Shown: positions 1-11,583 of the stretch, piece after piece
Layout of the letters: each line of letters opens with the position of its first letter
Numbering within the stretch: position 1 is the stretch's first letter
Assembly: GCA_037974665.1 (NCBI GenBank)
Contig: CM075782.1
Location: 41,096,851 to 41,160,850 of the forward strand
Source: Ehretia macrophylla
Lineage: Eukaryota > Streptophyta > Magnoliopsida > Boraginales > Ehretiaceae
DNA: 64,000 bases
Direction: 5' to 3'
Translations under genes and position numbers: made by a program
Notes under the pieces: model-generated
Databases searched by the model: none
What the model saw: the letters and a program-made list of their open reading frames with translations, nothing else
Told to the model about the DNA's origin: nothing

Positions 1-336
1 CGAGTTGACAAGTAATTAAGCCCAAGCCATGCATTGATTGATTAAAACATCCTCAAGCATCCAAAACAGTCCACACAACATCCAAGTGCCACAATCCCAG
101 GCATTCACTACCACAAGAGAAGTTACAACATTTTTCAAAGCATGTCACTAAACAAAAATCTCACTGCAATGGTCTATTTTCTCACATTCAATTAGACAAG
201 AAAACAATCTCCAATTCAAGTGATAAAAATGTCAAATTAAATCTTAAGGAGTTATTTAAATCCAGAAACAAACATCACCTCATTTGGAGTTCAGACATAG
301 GAGTTATGGCCAAAACCGTGAGACTACGCAAAACTG

Positions 337-720
337 TCCAGTTTTAGACACATTATGATGTTTTCTAAGTTTGAGGGTCTTAGGGTCAGAATTGGCTTTG
401 GTCTATTTCTGGAAAAAATGTCCATAACTGAAAAATATAGCAACCTACAAAATTTTATGCATTTTAGATATCATTTACTAAGTCAAAACTGGTTCATTCT
501 ACAAGGACAATGAACTGCCAAAAACCTGCTCCATTTTCCCAGATTTTCCAGATTTAGACACCCTTCGATGTTTTGCCATTTTGGAGACCTTGGCGTCAAA
601 ATTGGCCTTGGCCTATTTCTACCAAAAAGGCTCAGAACTGGAAAAACTAGTCACCTACCAATTTTCATGTATTTTCAATACCATTTACCTGGTCAAATTC
701 AATTCGCTCTAACAAGTCAG
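337..720. repeat. 210-bp internal duplication within the LTR
   Basis: TCCAGTTTTAGACAC at 337 recurs as TCCAGATTTAGACAC at 547, and the following text (GGTCTTAGGGTCA, TTGGTCTATTTCT, then CATTTACTAAGTCAA) recurs in order as GACCTTGGCGTCA, TTGGCCTATTTCT and CATTTACCTGGTCAA. The period is 210 bp. The same duplication occurs in the related LTR at 23671 and 23880, so it predates both insertions. Confidence 0.75.
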
Positions 721-1378
721 AAATCTGCCATTTTCGCGATTTCACCTATCTTCAAATTCTAGCTAAATATCTTGTCATGCATGGTTATATAAGCTCATGC
801 ACACATATATACAACAAGTACAGAGGTAAATAAAGACATATGAAGGCATGCATGTGGTTTTTGAAAGCTTTTAAAAAGGATTAACCCTGACCTCTTTGAA
901 GACTTAGCAAATGTGCACGAAATGCTCTTGAAAACGCATGAAATGTCCTTTTCCTTGCTTGGCCATGTAGTTCAGCTCTATTTCCTTAATTTCTAGCTTA
1001 GTTAGCATATACTCTGTGTGTGCATGTGGTTAAAACAAAAACAAATGGAAGAGAGCTCCTAAAACATACCTATGGCCGAAAAAGAGCACTATTTGAGCTT
1101 ATTCCTTTGTTGTCTTGTCTTAGCCATGCCTTGAAGCTTCTTTTCGTTTGTGAATCAGTTTAAGCAAGTGTTCTAGTATGTGAGAGTTTGTGAAGTCGTG
1201 AGAGGAGAGAAAACTTAGAGAATGTTGAGTGTATAGCCGAGAGAGAGAAAAATGAGGTTTTTGGGGGTGTTTTAGTAGTTTAGGAAGCATGGTAAGCTCT
1301 TGGGACTTGTATGGCAGAGAATATAGTGCTTTGTGCTGCTATGGAATGATGGATGAGGCATGGGTGGGTGGTCTGGTC

Positions 1379-1398
1379 GAGAGAGAGAGAGAGAGAGA
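1379..1398. repeat. (GA)10 microsatellite
   Basis: Ten uninterrupted GA dinucleotides inside the partial LTR. The related LTR has an interrupted GA-rich tract at about 24550-24610. Confidence 0.95.
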
Positions 1399-1919
1399 TA
1401 GAAAAATGGGGTAAAATTGCAAGTTAAGGAATATTTTAAGTAGTTTGCATGTGTGTTGTCTATTTGGCCGTGTGGTTCTTGTTGTTTTGGGCAGAATTCT
1501 GCCTTGCCTTGAATATAATATAATCTAAGGGTGCTTAGGTGGATTAGGAGTGCAAGAGGAGTGCTTGGGAGTTAGCAAAAAGGTGGTCTAGGGTTTAGGA
1601 ATGCTTTAGTATATAAAATGAATACTTATATGCATGTATGGTCTTGTTTGAATTTGAATTGTGTATGTAGTGTCTAAAAAACGTGTAGTATGCTACAAAT
1701 CTGAATTGGTTGCATTAAAATAGTGTTTAGGCATATGAGGAGAGAGAGAAGTGCATAGGTTTAGTTTAAAGTGTCTAGGATAAGGCAAAAGTTATGACAT
1801 GTGTAAGAGAATGTCTGAACATTAAAATATTGCGTTTAATTTGACTTAGAATTAAAATAAGAGCTAGTTGAAGGAAAGAGAATAATTTAGGATTAGTTTA
1901 TTGCTTAGTGCTTCGTGTA

Positions 1920-2285
1920 GGAATCTTCCTAGATTAACGTGGTGGCACAGATTCCTAGGTTCTAGGGTATGACTTATGGGGTAGACAAAAACTATGAGGT
2001 AAGATACGTATTTTAAGACTAGGGCACATATTTCAAGGTAAAGGCACAGAACCCTAAATGAATGCACGTAAAACAATGCAAGACACGTATATCAAGACAT
2101 GACTCATAAACCTAGGTTAAGGCACGCAGTTCAAGGTTAGTGTACACAAAATGAGAAAATGCACACAAATCGAGGTCTCACACGTAAATCAAGGTCAGGG
2201 CACGTTTATCTAGGTATCATACGTATATCGAGGATTAGGGCACGCAAACTGAGGTAACACACATTATTCGAGGTCGGGCCTCACA
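1920..2285. repeat. Degenerate short tandem repeats in LTR tail
   Basis: A motif of the form GGCACGTA-N-ATCAAGGTA recurs about every 18-22 bp up to the LTR end, for example near 2127, 2186, 2205 and 2246. The corresponding tail of the LTR at 21554-25435 carries the same motif family from about 25100. Confidence 0.7.
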
Positions 2286-2366
2286 TTAGTACTAATCTCA
2301 CCCAAGCACAATTAACTTCAGAGATCTGATGGGATCCGGTGCATTACTGCTGGTATGATCGCACCC
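2286..2366 (-). pseudogene. 5S copy 0: reverse, 3'-truncated by LTR
   Basis: Read on the minus strand, this is 5S positions 1-81, starting GGGTGCGATCATACC at 2366 and stopping at the LTR boundary. It is the only copy in this orientation. The LTR entered at positions 77-81; the adjoining TTAGT (2286-2290) would be the target duplication, but its partner lies outside the window. The internal promoter reads GTTAATTGTGCTTGGG, with box A altered. Confidence 0.85.
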
Positions 2367-2444
2367 GTCATGTTGAGTGCACAAAGCCTTTATTTGTCGT
2401 CCTTTTTGCGGCTCCCGAGGAACGATCTGGGACGAAGAAACAAT
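2367..2444 (-). repeat. Reverse-oriented 5S spacer ending at an inversion point
   Basis: This is the reverse complement of the spacer just upstream of a 5S gene (GTCATGTTGAGTGC, then TTATTTGTCGTCC, then GGGACGAAGAAAC). At about 2444 the text switches to forward spacer beginning TATCTGTCATATTTC, a different part of the unit. The junction therefore joins two non-matching spacer positions in head-to-head arrangement. Confidence 0.85.
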
Positions 2445-2812
2445 GTATCTGTCATATTTCTATTCTCGAGTCCCACGACATCTTTCGTAAGATAACTTCG
2501 CTTCGCGTAGAGGCTGGGCCCCGCAAACTGAGGGCATGCGGCCTGTGACCAGGACTCTATCGTACCAGTGCCCATAACTTTTGATCCGTAAAGAGTTATG
2601 TAGCGCACAACATACCGTTGGAAAGCTTTCCGAGAGCTCTACGACGGGGGCATTAAGCCTTCTCGGTTGTGCCTTTTTTCAGATCACAAAATTGAACGTT
2701 TTCATCAGTTTTGGGCCACTTTTTTTCTTTTGGCTCTATTTCTTCATCCCTGATCGTTCGTCGGGTGCCGTGAGAAGGACGACAAATAAGGGCTTTGCAC
2801 ACTCAACATGAC

Positions 2813-2931
2813 GGGTGCGATCATACCAGTAGTAATGCACCGGATCCCATCAGATCTGCGAAGTTAAGCGTGCCTAGGAGAGAGTAGTACTAGGATGGGT
2901 GACCCCCAAGGAAGTCCTCGTGTTGTACCCC
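2813..2931 (+). rRNA. 5S rRNA-like copy 1
   Basis: 119 nt without indels. Box A has CCTAGG in place of CTTGGG; the intermediate element and box C match the array consensus. C at -1, an upstream AAATAA box and a 3' T-run are present. First forward unit after the inversion point. Confidence 0.88.
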
Positions 2932-3344
2932 CCTTTTCGTTTTGAATTTTTTGCCCCGTTCAGGCTTACCAAGAGGCTTTATTCGTCACATTTCTATTAC
3001 CGAGTCCCACATTATCTTGGGCAAGACAACCTCTCTTAGCGTAGAGGCTGGGCCCGCAAACTGAGGGCGTGGGGCCTGTTACCAGGTCTCCATCGCTCCG
3101 GTGCTCATAACTTTTGATCCGTAAGGAGTTACACGGCGCACAACATACTGTTGGAAAGCTCTCCGAGAGCTCTACGGCGGGTGTACGAAGCCTGCTCGGT
3201 TGTGTCTATTTTCAGAGCCCCAAATCGAACCTTTTCATCAATTTCAGTCCACTTTTCATCTTTTACGCTATTTCTTCATCCCTGATCGTTCGTCGGGAGT
3301 CGCGAAACGGATGACAAATAATGGCTTTGCGCACTCAACATGAT

Positions 3345-3463
3345 GGGTGTGATCATACCAATAGTAATGCACCGAATCCCGTTAGATCTCAGAAGTTAAG
3401 CGTGATTGGGCGAGAGTAGTACTAGGATGGGTGACCCCCTGGGAAGTCCTCGGGTTGCACCCC
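3345..3463 (+). rRNA. 5S rRNA-like copy 2
   Basis: No indels. It keeps GGGCGAGAG and CCCCCTGGG, both as in functional plant 5S, so it is less derived than its neighbours there. Box A reads GTGATTGGG; T replaces C at -1. The downstream spacer start is a mixed type (CTTTTTTTTGCCCC). Confidence 0.87.
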
Positions 3464-3875
3464 CCTTTTCGTTTTCTTTTTTTTGCCCCATTCAAGTTTC
3501 CAAGATGTTTTATCCATAACATTTCTATTACCGAGTCCCACAACATCTTGGGCAAGACAACTTCGCTTCGCGTAGAGGTTGGACCCGCAAACTGAGGGCG
3601 TGGGCTTGTGACTAGGTCTCTACCGCTCCGGTGCCCATAACTTTTGATCCGTAAGAAGTTATGCGGTGCACAACATACCGTTAGAAAGCTCTCTGAGAGC
3701 TCTACGACGGAGGTAGCAAGCCTGTTGGGCTGCTCCTATTTTTGGAGCCCAAAATTGAACATTTTTATTAGTTTCGGGCCACTTTTCTTCTTTTTGCGCT
3801 GTTTCTTCGTCCCTAATTGTTTGTCGGGAGCTGCGAAAAGGACGACAAATAAGGGCTTTGCGCACTTAACATGAC

Positions 3876-3994
3876 GGGTGGGATCATACCAACAGTAATG
3901 GGTTAGATCCCATCAGATCTCTGACGTTAAGCGTGCTTGCGAGAGAGTAGTACTAGGATGGGTAACACCCTTGGAAGTCCTCGTGTTGTACCCC
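3876..3994 (+). rRNA. 5S rRNA-like copy 3
   Basis: Full length, but GCACCGGATCC has become GGGTTAGATCC and box C reads GGGTAACACCC. The next spacer is B-type (CATGCTTGCCCAATTGC). The unit is 521 bp because an 11-bp piece of the AGCTCT palindrome was lost near 4220, between two GCTCT copies. Confidence 0.86.
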
Positions 3995-4396
3995 TTTTTT
4001 CATTTTGTTTTTTTTCCCCGTTCATGCTTGCCCAATTGCTTTATCCGTCATTTTTCTTTTACCGAGTCCTACGGCATCTTGGGCTGGACAACTTCACTTC
4101 GCGTAGAGGCTGGGACCGTATACCGAGGGTGTGGGGCTTGTTACCAAGTCTCCGTCGCTCCGGTGCCCATAACTTTTGATCCGTAAGGAGTTACGCAGTG
4201 CACAGCATACCGTTGGAAAGCTCTACGACAGGGACACCAAGCCTGCAAGGCTGTGCCTATTTTCGGAGCCTAAAATTGAACTTTTTCATCAGTTTCGGGC
4301 CATTTTTCTTCTTTGTACATTGTTTCTTCAACCCTGATCGTTCATCAGGAGTTACGAAAAGGACGACAAATAAGGGCTTTGCGCACTCAACATGAC

Positions 4397-4515
4397 GGGT
4401 GTGATCATAACAGCAGGAATGCTTCGAATCCCATCAGATCTCCGAAGGTAATCAAGCTTCGGAAACAGTAGTACTAGGATGGGTGACCCCCAGGGAAGTC
4501 CTCGTATTGCACCCC
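4397..4515 (+). rRNA. 5S rRNA-like copy 4, box A destroyed
   Basis: Length is kept, but the box A region reads GGTAATCAAGCTTCGGAAAC, so TFIIIA/TFIIIC recognition is unlikely. Box C is intact. The unit is only 485 bp: about 47 bp of spacer holding the AGCTCT palindrome is missing near 4722. Confidence 0.85.
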
Positions 4516-4881
4516 CCTTTTCATTTTGAATTTTTTGCCCTGTTGAAGCTTGAGAAGATGCTTTATCCGTCACATTTCTATTACCAAGTCCCACGGCATC
4601 TTGGGCAACACAACTTCGCTTAGTGTAGAGGCTGGGCCCATAAACTGAGGGCGTGGGGCCTGTGACCAGGTCTCCGTCGCTTCGGTGCTCATAACTTTTG
4701 ATCCGTAAGGCGTTACGTGGCTCCCTCCTACTCTGTTGCGCTTATTTTCAGAGCCCAAAATTGAACATTTTCATCAGTTTTGGTTAACTTTTTATCTTTT
4801 TACGCTATTTCTTCATCCCTGATCGTTCGTTGGGAGCCGTGAGAAGGACAACAAATAATGGCTTTGCGTACTCAACATGAA

Positions 4882-5000
4882 GGGTGCGATCATTCCTGTA
4901 GTAATACACCGGATCCCATCAGATCTCCGAAGTTAAGCGTACTTGGGAGAGAATAGTACTAGGATGGTTGACCTCCAAGAAAGTCCTCGTGTTGCACCCC
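4882..5000 (+). rRNA. 5S rRNA-like copy 5
   Basis: No indels. A at -1 instead of C; CATTCCTGTAG replaces CATACCAGCAG; box A GCGTACTTGGG; box C GGATGGTTGACC. It keeps T at position 93 (GACCTCC), as in functional 5S. Confidence 0.86.
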
Positions 5001-5413
5001 TCTTTTCATTTTGAATTTTTTGCCCCGTTCAGGCTTGCCAAGATGCTCTATCCATCACATTTCTATTACCGAGTCCCACGGCATCTTAGGCAAGACAACT
5101 TCGTATCACCTAAAGGCTGGGCCAGCAAACCAAGGGCGTGGGGCTTGTGACCAGGTCTCCGTCGCTCCGGTGACCATAACTTTTGATCCGTAACGAGTTA
5201 CACGGCGCACATCATACTGTTGGAAAGCTCTCCGAGAGCTCTACGATGGGGCAGCTAGCCTGCTAAGCTGCACCTATTTTCAGAGCCCAAAATCTAACAT
5301 TTTTATTCATTTCGGGCTACTTTTCTTCTTTTTGCGCTATTTTTTCGTCCCTAATCGTTCGTCAGGAGCAGCGAAAAGGACGACAAATAAGGGCTTTGCG
5401 CACTCAACATGAC

Positions 5414-5533
5414 GGGTGTGATAATAACAACTGTAATGCACCAGATCCCATTAGATCTCTGAAGTTAAGCGCACTTGGGAGAGAGTAGTACTAGGATGGG
5501 TGACCCCAGGGAAATCCTTGTGTTGCACACCCC
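5414..5533 (+). rRNA. 5S rRNA-like copy 6
   Basis: One C is lost after GTGACC and two bases are gained at the end (GCACACCCC), so the RNA end would be altered. Box A GCGCACTTGGG; intermediate element and box C are consensus. The downstream spacer lacks CTTCG in the GCTTCGCGTAGAGG block. Confidence 0.86.
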
Positions 5534-5939
5534 TTTTCGTTTTGAATTTTTTGCCACATTCAAGCTTGCCAAGATGCTTTATCCGTTACATTTCTATTAC
5601 CGAGTCCCACGGCATCTTGGGCAAGACAACTTCGCATAGAGGCTGGGCCTTCAAACTAACGGTGTGGGGCTTGTGACCAAGTCTCTATCGCTTCGGTGAC
5701 CATAACTTTTGATCCGTAAGGAGTTATGCGGCGCACAGCTTACCGTTCGAAAGCTCTCCAAGAGCTCTACGACTGAGGCAACTAGCCTGCTCGACTGCGC
5801 CTATTTTCGGAGCCCAAAATCGAATATTTTTATCAGTTTTGGGCCACTTTTCTTCTTTTGCGTTGTTTCTTTGTCCCTAATCGTTCGACGGGAGCTGCAA
5901 AAAGAATGACAAATAAGGGCTTTATACACTCAACATGAT

Positions 5940-6058
5940 AGGTGCGATCATACCAGCAGTAATGCACCGGATCCCATCAGATATCTGAAGTTAATCGTGC
6001 TAGGGAGAGAGTAGTACTAGGATGGGTGACCCCCAGGGAAGTCCTCGTGTTGCACCCC
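5940..6058 (+). rRNA. 5S rRNA-like copy 7
   Basis: Starts AGGTGCG with T at -1. Box A has TTAATCGTGCTAGGG, the G56T change that marks the B subfamily. The downstream spacer is B-like (GAATATTTTGCCCC, then CATGCTTGCCCAATTGC). Confidence 0.87.
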
Positions 6059-6474
6059 CCTTTTTGTTTTGAATATTTTGCCCCGTTCATGCTTGCCCAA
6101 TTGCTTTATCTGTCATATTTCTATTACCAAGTCCTACGGCATCTTGGGCAGGACAACTTTGCTTCGCATAGAGGCTGGGGCCGCAAACCGAGGGCGTGGG
6201 GTCTGTTACCAAGTCTCCGTCGCTTCGGTGCCTATAACTTCTGATCCGCGAGGAGTTATGCGGCGCACAACATACCATTGAAAAGCTCCGCGAGAGCTCT
6301 ACGACAGGGGAAACAAGCTTGCTTGGCTACGTCAGTTTTTGGAGCCCAAAATTAGAACGTTGTCATCTGTTTTGGGCCACTTTTCTTCTTTTTGAGTTGT
6401 TTCTTCGTCCCTGATCGTTCGTTGGGAGCCGCTAAAAAGATGACAAATATGGGTTTTTGCACACTCAACATGAC

Positions 6475-6592
6475 GGGTGCGATCATAGAACAGTAATGCA
6501 CCGGATCCCATCAGATCTCCGAAGTTAAGCGTACTTAGGAGAAAGTAGTACTAGGATGGGTGACCTCCAAGGAAGTCCTCGTGTTGCACCCC
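6475..6592 (+). rRNA. 5S rRNA-like copy 8
   Basis: 118 nt: one base is lost in CATACCAGCAG (reads CATAGAACAG). Box A GCGTACTTAGG; T at position 93 is retained; C at -1 and T-run present. Confidence 0.86.
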
Positions 6593-7005
6593 CCTTTTCG
6601 TTTTGAATTTTTTGCCCCGTTCATGGTTGCCAAGATGTTTTATCCGTCACATTTCTATTACTGAGTCCCATGGCATCTTGGGCAAGACAACTTAGCTTCG
6701 CCTAAAGGTTGGGCCCGCAAATCCAGGGTGTGGGGCCTGCGACCAGGTCTCCGTCGCTCCAGTGAGCATAACTTTTGATCCGTAAGGAGTTACACAGCTT
6801 ATAGCATACCGTTGGAAAGCCCTCCGAGAGCTCTACGGCGGGGATAGCCAGCTTGCTAGGCTGCACCTGATTTTGCAGCTAAAAATCATTGGTTTTCATC
6901 AATTTTGGGCCATTTTCTTCTTTTTGCGATGTTTCTTCATCCCTGATCGTTCGTCAGGAGCTGCAAAAAGGACGACAAATAAGGACTTTGTGCAAACAGC
7001 ATGAC

Positions 7006-7124
7006 GGGTGTGATCATACCAGCAGTAATGAACCGAATCCCATCAGATCTCTAAAGTTAAGCGTGCTTGCGAGAAAGTAGTACTAGGATGGGTGACCCCC
7101 AAGGAAGTCCTCGTGTTGCACCCC
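7006..7124 (+). rRNA. 5S rRNA-like copy 9
   Basis: No indels. Box A GCGTGCTTGCG; GAGAAAG in the intermediate element; box C intact. The upstream box is AAATAAGG but the following text is altered (TGCAAACAGC). Confidence 0.87.
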
Positions 7125-7538
7125 CCTTTTCGTTTTGAATTTTTTGCCCCGTTCAGGCTTGCCAAGATGCTTTATCCATCATATTTCTATTATCGAGTCC
7201 CACGTCATCTTGGGCAAGACAACTTCGCTTCGCGTGGAGGCTAGACTTGCAGACCGAGGGCGTGGGGCCTATGACCAGGTCTCCGTCGCTCCAATGCCCA
7301 TAACTTTTGATCCGTAAAGAGTTATACAACGCACATAATATTGTTGGAAAGCTCTCCGAGAGCTCTACGATGGGGGCATCAAGCCTACAAGGCAGCACCT
7401 ATTTTTCAAACCCAAAATTGAACATTTTGATCAGTTTTTGGCCATTTTTCTTCTTTTTGGGCTATTTCTTCAACCCTGATCGTTCTTCGGGAGTCGCAAA
7501 AAGGTCGACAAATAAAGGCTTTGCGCACTCAACATGAC

Positions 7539-7657
7539 GGTTGTGATCATACTAGCAGTATTATACCAGATCCCATCAGATCTACGAAGTTAAGCGCACT
7601 TAGGAGAGAGTAGTACTAGGATGGGTGACCCACAGGGAAGTCCTCGTGTTGCACCCC
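7539..7657 (+). rRNA. 5S rRNA-like copy 10
   Basis: Starts GGTTGTG. Box A GCGCACTTAGG; intermediate element and box C are consensus. Downstream stem-loop arms are CTTGTCAAGATGC and GAATCTTGGGCAGG. Confidence 0.87.
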
Positions 7658-8073
7658 CCTTTTCGTTTTGAATTTTTTGCCCCGTTCAAGCTTGTCAAGA
7701 TGCTTTATTCGTCACATTTCTATTACCAAGTCCCACTGAATCTTGGGCAGGACAACTTGGCTTCGCGTAGAGGTTGGGGCCGCAAACCGAGGGTATAGGG
7801 ACTGTGACCAGGTCTCTGTCGCTCCGGTGCCCATAACTTTTGATCCGTAAAGAGTTACGCAGTGCACAACATACAGTTGGAAAGCTCCCCGAGAGCTCTA
7901 CGACGGGGGCTGCAAGCCTGCTTTTTGTTGCGCCAGTTTTTGGAGCCCAAAATCGAACGTTCTCATCAGTTTTGGGCCACTTTTCTTCTTTTTGCGCTAT
8001 TTCTTCGTCCTTGATCGTTCGTCGGGAGCTGCGAAAAGGATGACAAATAAGGGCTTTACGCACTCACATTGAC

Positions 8074-8191
8074 GGGTGTGATCATACCAACAGTAATGCA
8101 CCAGATCCCTTCAGATCTCCTAACTTAAGCGTGCTTGGGAGAGAGTAGTACTAGGATGGGTGACCCCAAAGAAGTCCTTGTGTTGCACCCC
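8074..8191 (+). rRNA. 5S rRNA-like copy 11
   Basis: 118 nt, one base lost after GTGACC. Box A TTAAGCGTGCTTGGG is intact, preceded by AC instead of AG; box C is intact. The upstream CAACATGAC is changed to CACATTGAC. Confidence 0.87.
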
Positions 8192-8603
8192 CTTTTTGTT
8201 TTGGATTTTTTGCCCCATTCAGGCTTGCCAAGATGCTTTATCCGTCACATTTCTATTACTGAGTCCCACGGCATCTTGGACAAAACAACTTCTCTTCGCG
8301 TAGAGGCTGGGCCCACAAACTTAGGGCGTGGGGCCTGTGACCAGGTCTCCGTCGCTCTGGTGCTTATAATTTTTTATCCGTAAAGCGTTATGGAGCGTAC
8401 AACATACAGTTGGAAAGCTCTCTGCGAGCTTTACCACGGGGGAAGCAAGCCTTCTAGGCTGTGCCTATTTTCGGAGACAAAAATTGAATGTTTTTATCAG
8501 TTTCGGTCTATTTTTCTTCTTTTTACGCTGTTTCTTCAACCCTTATCGTTCGTCGGGAGTCGAAAAAGGATGACAAATAAGGGCTTTGCGCACTCAACAT
8601 GAC

Positions 8604-8722
8604 GGGTGTGATCATACTAGCAGTAATGCACCGGATCCCATCAGATCTCCAAAGTTAAGCACACTTGGGAGAGAGTAGTACTAGGATGGGTGACCCCCAT
8701 GGAAGTCCTCGTGTTGCACCCC
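8604..8722 (+). rRNA. 5S rRNA-like copy 12
   Basis: No indels. Box A GCACACTTGGG; the rest of the internal promoter is consensus. C at -1, T-run present. Confidence 0.88.
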
Positions 8723-9137
8723 CCTTTTCGTTTTGAATTTTTTGCCACGTTCAAGCTTGCCAAGATGCTTTATCCATCATATTTCTATTACCAAGTCCCA
8801 CGGCATCTTGGGCAACACAACTTCGCTTAGTGTAGAGGCTGGGCCCATAAACTGAGGGCGTGGGGCCTGTGACCAGGTCTCTATCGCTCCGGTGCCTATA
8901 ACTTTTGATCCGTATAGAGTTATGCAGTGCACAACATAATGTTGGAAATCTCTCCGAGAGCTCTACGACGGGGGCAACAAGCTTGCTTGGCTGCGCCTAT
9001 TTTCGGAGTCCAAAATAGAAATGTTTTCATTAGTTTCGAGCCACATTTCTTCTTTTTGCGCTATTTCTTCGACCCTAATCGTTCGTCGGGAGCCGCGAAA
9101 AGGACAACAAATAAGGGATTTTCGCACTCAACATGAT

Positions 9138-9255
9138 GGGTACGATCATACCAGTAGTTATGCACCGGATTCCCTCAGATCCCGAAGTTAAGCGGGCTTG
9201 GGAGAGAGTAGTCTTAGGATGGGTGACCCCCTAGGAAGTTCTCGTGTTGCACCCC
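9138..9255 (+). rRNA. 5S rRNA-like copy 13
   Basis: 118 nt, one base lost in AGATCTCCG. Box A GCGGGCTTGGG; intermediate element GTAGTCTTAGG. Its downstream spacer is interrupted 40 bp past the gene by the LTR at 9296. Confidence 0.86.
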
Positions 9256-9290
9256 TCTTTTCATTTTGAATTTGTTGCCCCGTTCAGGCT

Positions 9291-9295
9291 TGCCA
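9291..9295. repeat. Target-site duplication TGCCA, left
   Basis: TGCCA directly left of the LTR start; the identical TGCCA at 11579-11583 follows its end. The uninterrupted spacer text in other units is CTTGCCAAGATG. Confidence 0.9.
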
Positions 9296-11578
9296 TGTAA
9301 CGACCCCGCTCCCCACGTGGAGCCCACGCAGTGTCTCACAGGGCCGATACTACCCAGGAATTGTCCACTATTGGGTTACCATGCCCGCAGGCAAAGGCCC
9401 CTCACGGTTTTGTCCCTTCGAGAGTCTCATCTCAAAAGGCGCCTGGGCTGATATAAGAGACGAACTCTTATATCCAATTACTGAAAGCATTAACACAACC
9501 ATTCAAAGCTATACCACACTCTGAAGGCTATGGTTCACTCATACGAGCAATGTACCATTTTACGAGCGATACATCAATCTTGAGCTTGATGTTGACAACG
9601 ATGACAATAAGCGCGCATCCACCTTATAACACCAGTTTGGAATACCCCGGGAGTAACCATCAATCTACGACCCAAATCTCCTTGGGAGGCAACCCAAGCG
9701 AGAAAAGGGAATAGCTACGGAGCTAGAGCAACCAACACTGGCAACCCGAGGCTACCTAGAGAGGCCTATCACTCACGTGCTAGACACTATGCAATGCAAG
9801 ACTCGATACAAGGCAATAAACGAGCGATAGCACAACAATACAAACTAGTGACAACAAACGAGATAACAAGCAATCACAATCAATACTAGCATTCAACTAA
9901 CTTTTCAAGCATAACAAGCAATAATAAGCAACAATAACATCAATTAAACAAGTATATCAAGCAACCCTAAGCATTCTATATGCAAAATATCAAGATAACA
10001 AGCAAAATCACAAGTCGGCCCCAACTATCAAAATACTACCAGTTCCAAACGAGCCACGAGTTCTGGAAACCGACTTCGCCAATCCTCCTAGGTCACCATA
10101 AGGTACATCTAAGGACCCCAAAATCCTACTTTACCCTAGAATTCGCGCAAAGCCCCGATTTCTCCCTTTGCTCGATTGAACTACAACTATACCAACCAAA
10201 CACCCAACCAATGCCATAATTGCACCAAAAGTGCTTTGATGGCCTCCCGAAATAATGCCAACATGCAAAACGAGAAAACGCTCAACTCGACCTAAACGAC
10301 CCCGACTTTCACTAAGTCGTTTTTCTCCGTTTTTCCATTACACATTCCAATTAAACCACACATTTAGGCATTCTAGCATATCTAGCATCTTCCTACATCA
10401 ACAGACAGCATAACAGCGCAACTTTATCGTTTCAAGGGTTTACTATTCACATTTTACTATTCAACTAACAAATTATATTCTAATTTCAATATTCAACCGC
10501 AGAAAATGTTAAAAATCTATAAATACATGTTCTACGATTGCTAGAGAATATTCTTTAAGCCTCAAAACGATTAAAACAACAAACTACGAACAAAATCCAA
10601 AAATTAAAGTTAATACAATAAACTTTCAAATGCGCAAATAAACATGAAACCCTCACCTTATACGCAAGGAAAACCTCCTAGGATGCCTCGGAAACCACCC
10701 CGTGCAAGCTCACGCGAAGAATCGAAGATTTGAAGTTGAATTTTTCTTTTTTTTTTCTCCCTCATTTTCGGCCCTAGCTGGTTTCTGTTTTCAGCTCTTT
10801 CTTTTTTTTTTTTTTGTACTAATTTAGGCTATTAAAAAGATGAAAAAGGTCAAAGGTCAAGCCCCTTGGTCAAACCACTTAAAAAATGGTCAAACTAGCC
10901 TATTTCATGCATTTTAGAGCTAAAACGAGTAACATAAATCCAATTTTAGTTAAATACAACTTAAAACACTAAAATTAAAACACTAAGTACTAGTTTTCAC
11001 TATTTGCTGAAAACTTGAATTCATTTCCTAACTATCTCTCTCGAAATACTATGCACCTTGCGACAATAAAAGAATAACAATTAAATCCCAAAGTGGTTAA
11101 GAAAATATATCAATTTTGAAAAGTATTATAGTTTAAAATTTACTCCGGCTCGGAGCTACTTTTCATTTAATTGAAAAACGAATGATTTTAATGCAAGACA
11201 ACCAAAACCGATTATTAAAATAATCAAAGCAGTCAAGGTAATCAATATTCATTTAAAATAATTAATTTGACTATTTCTAGAACATTTTAAAGAATTATGA
11301 AATTAATATTAAGTTACAAATGAAAGTCAATATAAACACGTAGTCAAATACAATTAAACACTAACATTTAAGATGACACTTAATTAATCACAAGAAAATA
11401 AATTCAATTACTATAATTATTATAAATAGATAATAATCTTTTAATTATTCAATATACAATTACTAAATGTTTCCAAGAGAAATATCAAAATAGTACAAAT
11501 TGGTTGATTTAACTAATTAAACATTTAATCAAATGCAGTCAAGTGCTATTAAATGCATGCCGGGTTCGGGTTATCACA
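9296..11578. mobile_element. Solo LTR, 2283 bp, inserted in a 5S spacer
   Basis: Begins TGTAACGACCCC and ends GGTTATCACA, with TG...CA ends and a perfect 5-bp target duplication TGCCA. No reverse transcriptase, integrase or gag frame is visible, and the length suits a long LTR with no internal region. A block at about 9661-9766 (CTACGACCCAAATCTCCTTG, then CCAAGCGAGAAAAGGG) matches a block in the other two LTRs. The right half is AT-rich with long T-runs near 10741-10816. Formation of solo LTRs by recombination between the two LTRs is established for plants. The Ty3/gypsy assignment is inference. Confidence 0.85.
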
Positions 11579-11583
11579 TGCCA
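11579..11583. repeat. Target-site duplication TGCCA, right
   Basis: Matches 9291-9295. The spacer resumes here as TGCCAAGATGC, so the insertion split the left arm of the spacer stem-loop. Confidence 0.9.

Larger units (their letters stand above)
1..2285. mobile_element. 3' part of a long LTR, cut by window start
   Basis: This stretch aligns by eye with the second half of the LTR at 21554-25435: compare the CAAAACAGTCCACACAACAT block near 80 with that near 23398, and the shared ending GGTCGGGCCTCACA. The terminal CA is at 2284-2285 and is followed directly by 5S sequence in reverse orientation. About 1.8 kb of the LTR should lie to the left of the window. Inside are a 210-bp internal duplication, a (GA)10 run and a tail of short degenerate repeats. 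No coding domain, primer-binding site or polypurine tract is visible. Orientation is not determined. Family assignment to Ty3/gypsy is inference from the LTR ends and length. Confidence 0.8.
2445..9295 (+). repeat. Forward 5S array, segment I (copies 1-13)
   Basis: Thirteen units, mostly 530-535 bp; two are shortened (521 and 485 bp) by spacer deletions. Each unit runs in order: 5S-like region; C-run and T-run; a TTTTGAATTTTTTGCCCC block; an inverted repeat CTTGCCAAGATGC / GCATCTTGGGCAAG; a GCTTCGCGTAGAGGCTGGGC block; CATAACT / AGTTATG; the palindrome AGCTCTCCGAGAGCT; a pyrimidine-rich stretch; then AAATAAGGGCTTTGCGCAC before the next 5S. The spacers (about 413 bp) contain no gene. Open reading frames recur at the same phase in unit after unit and are by-products of the repeat. 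Confidence 0.95.
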
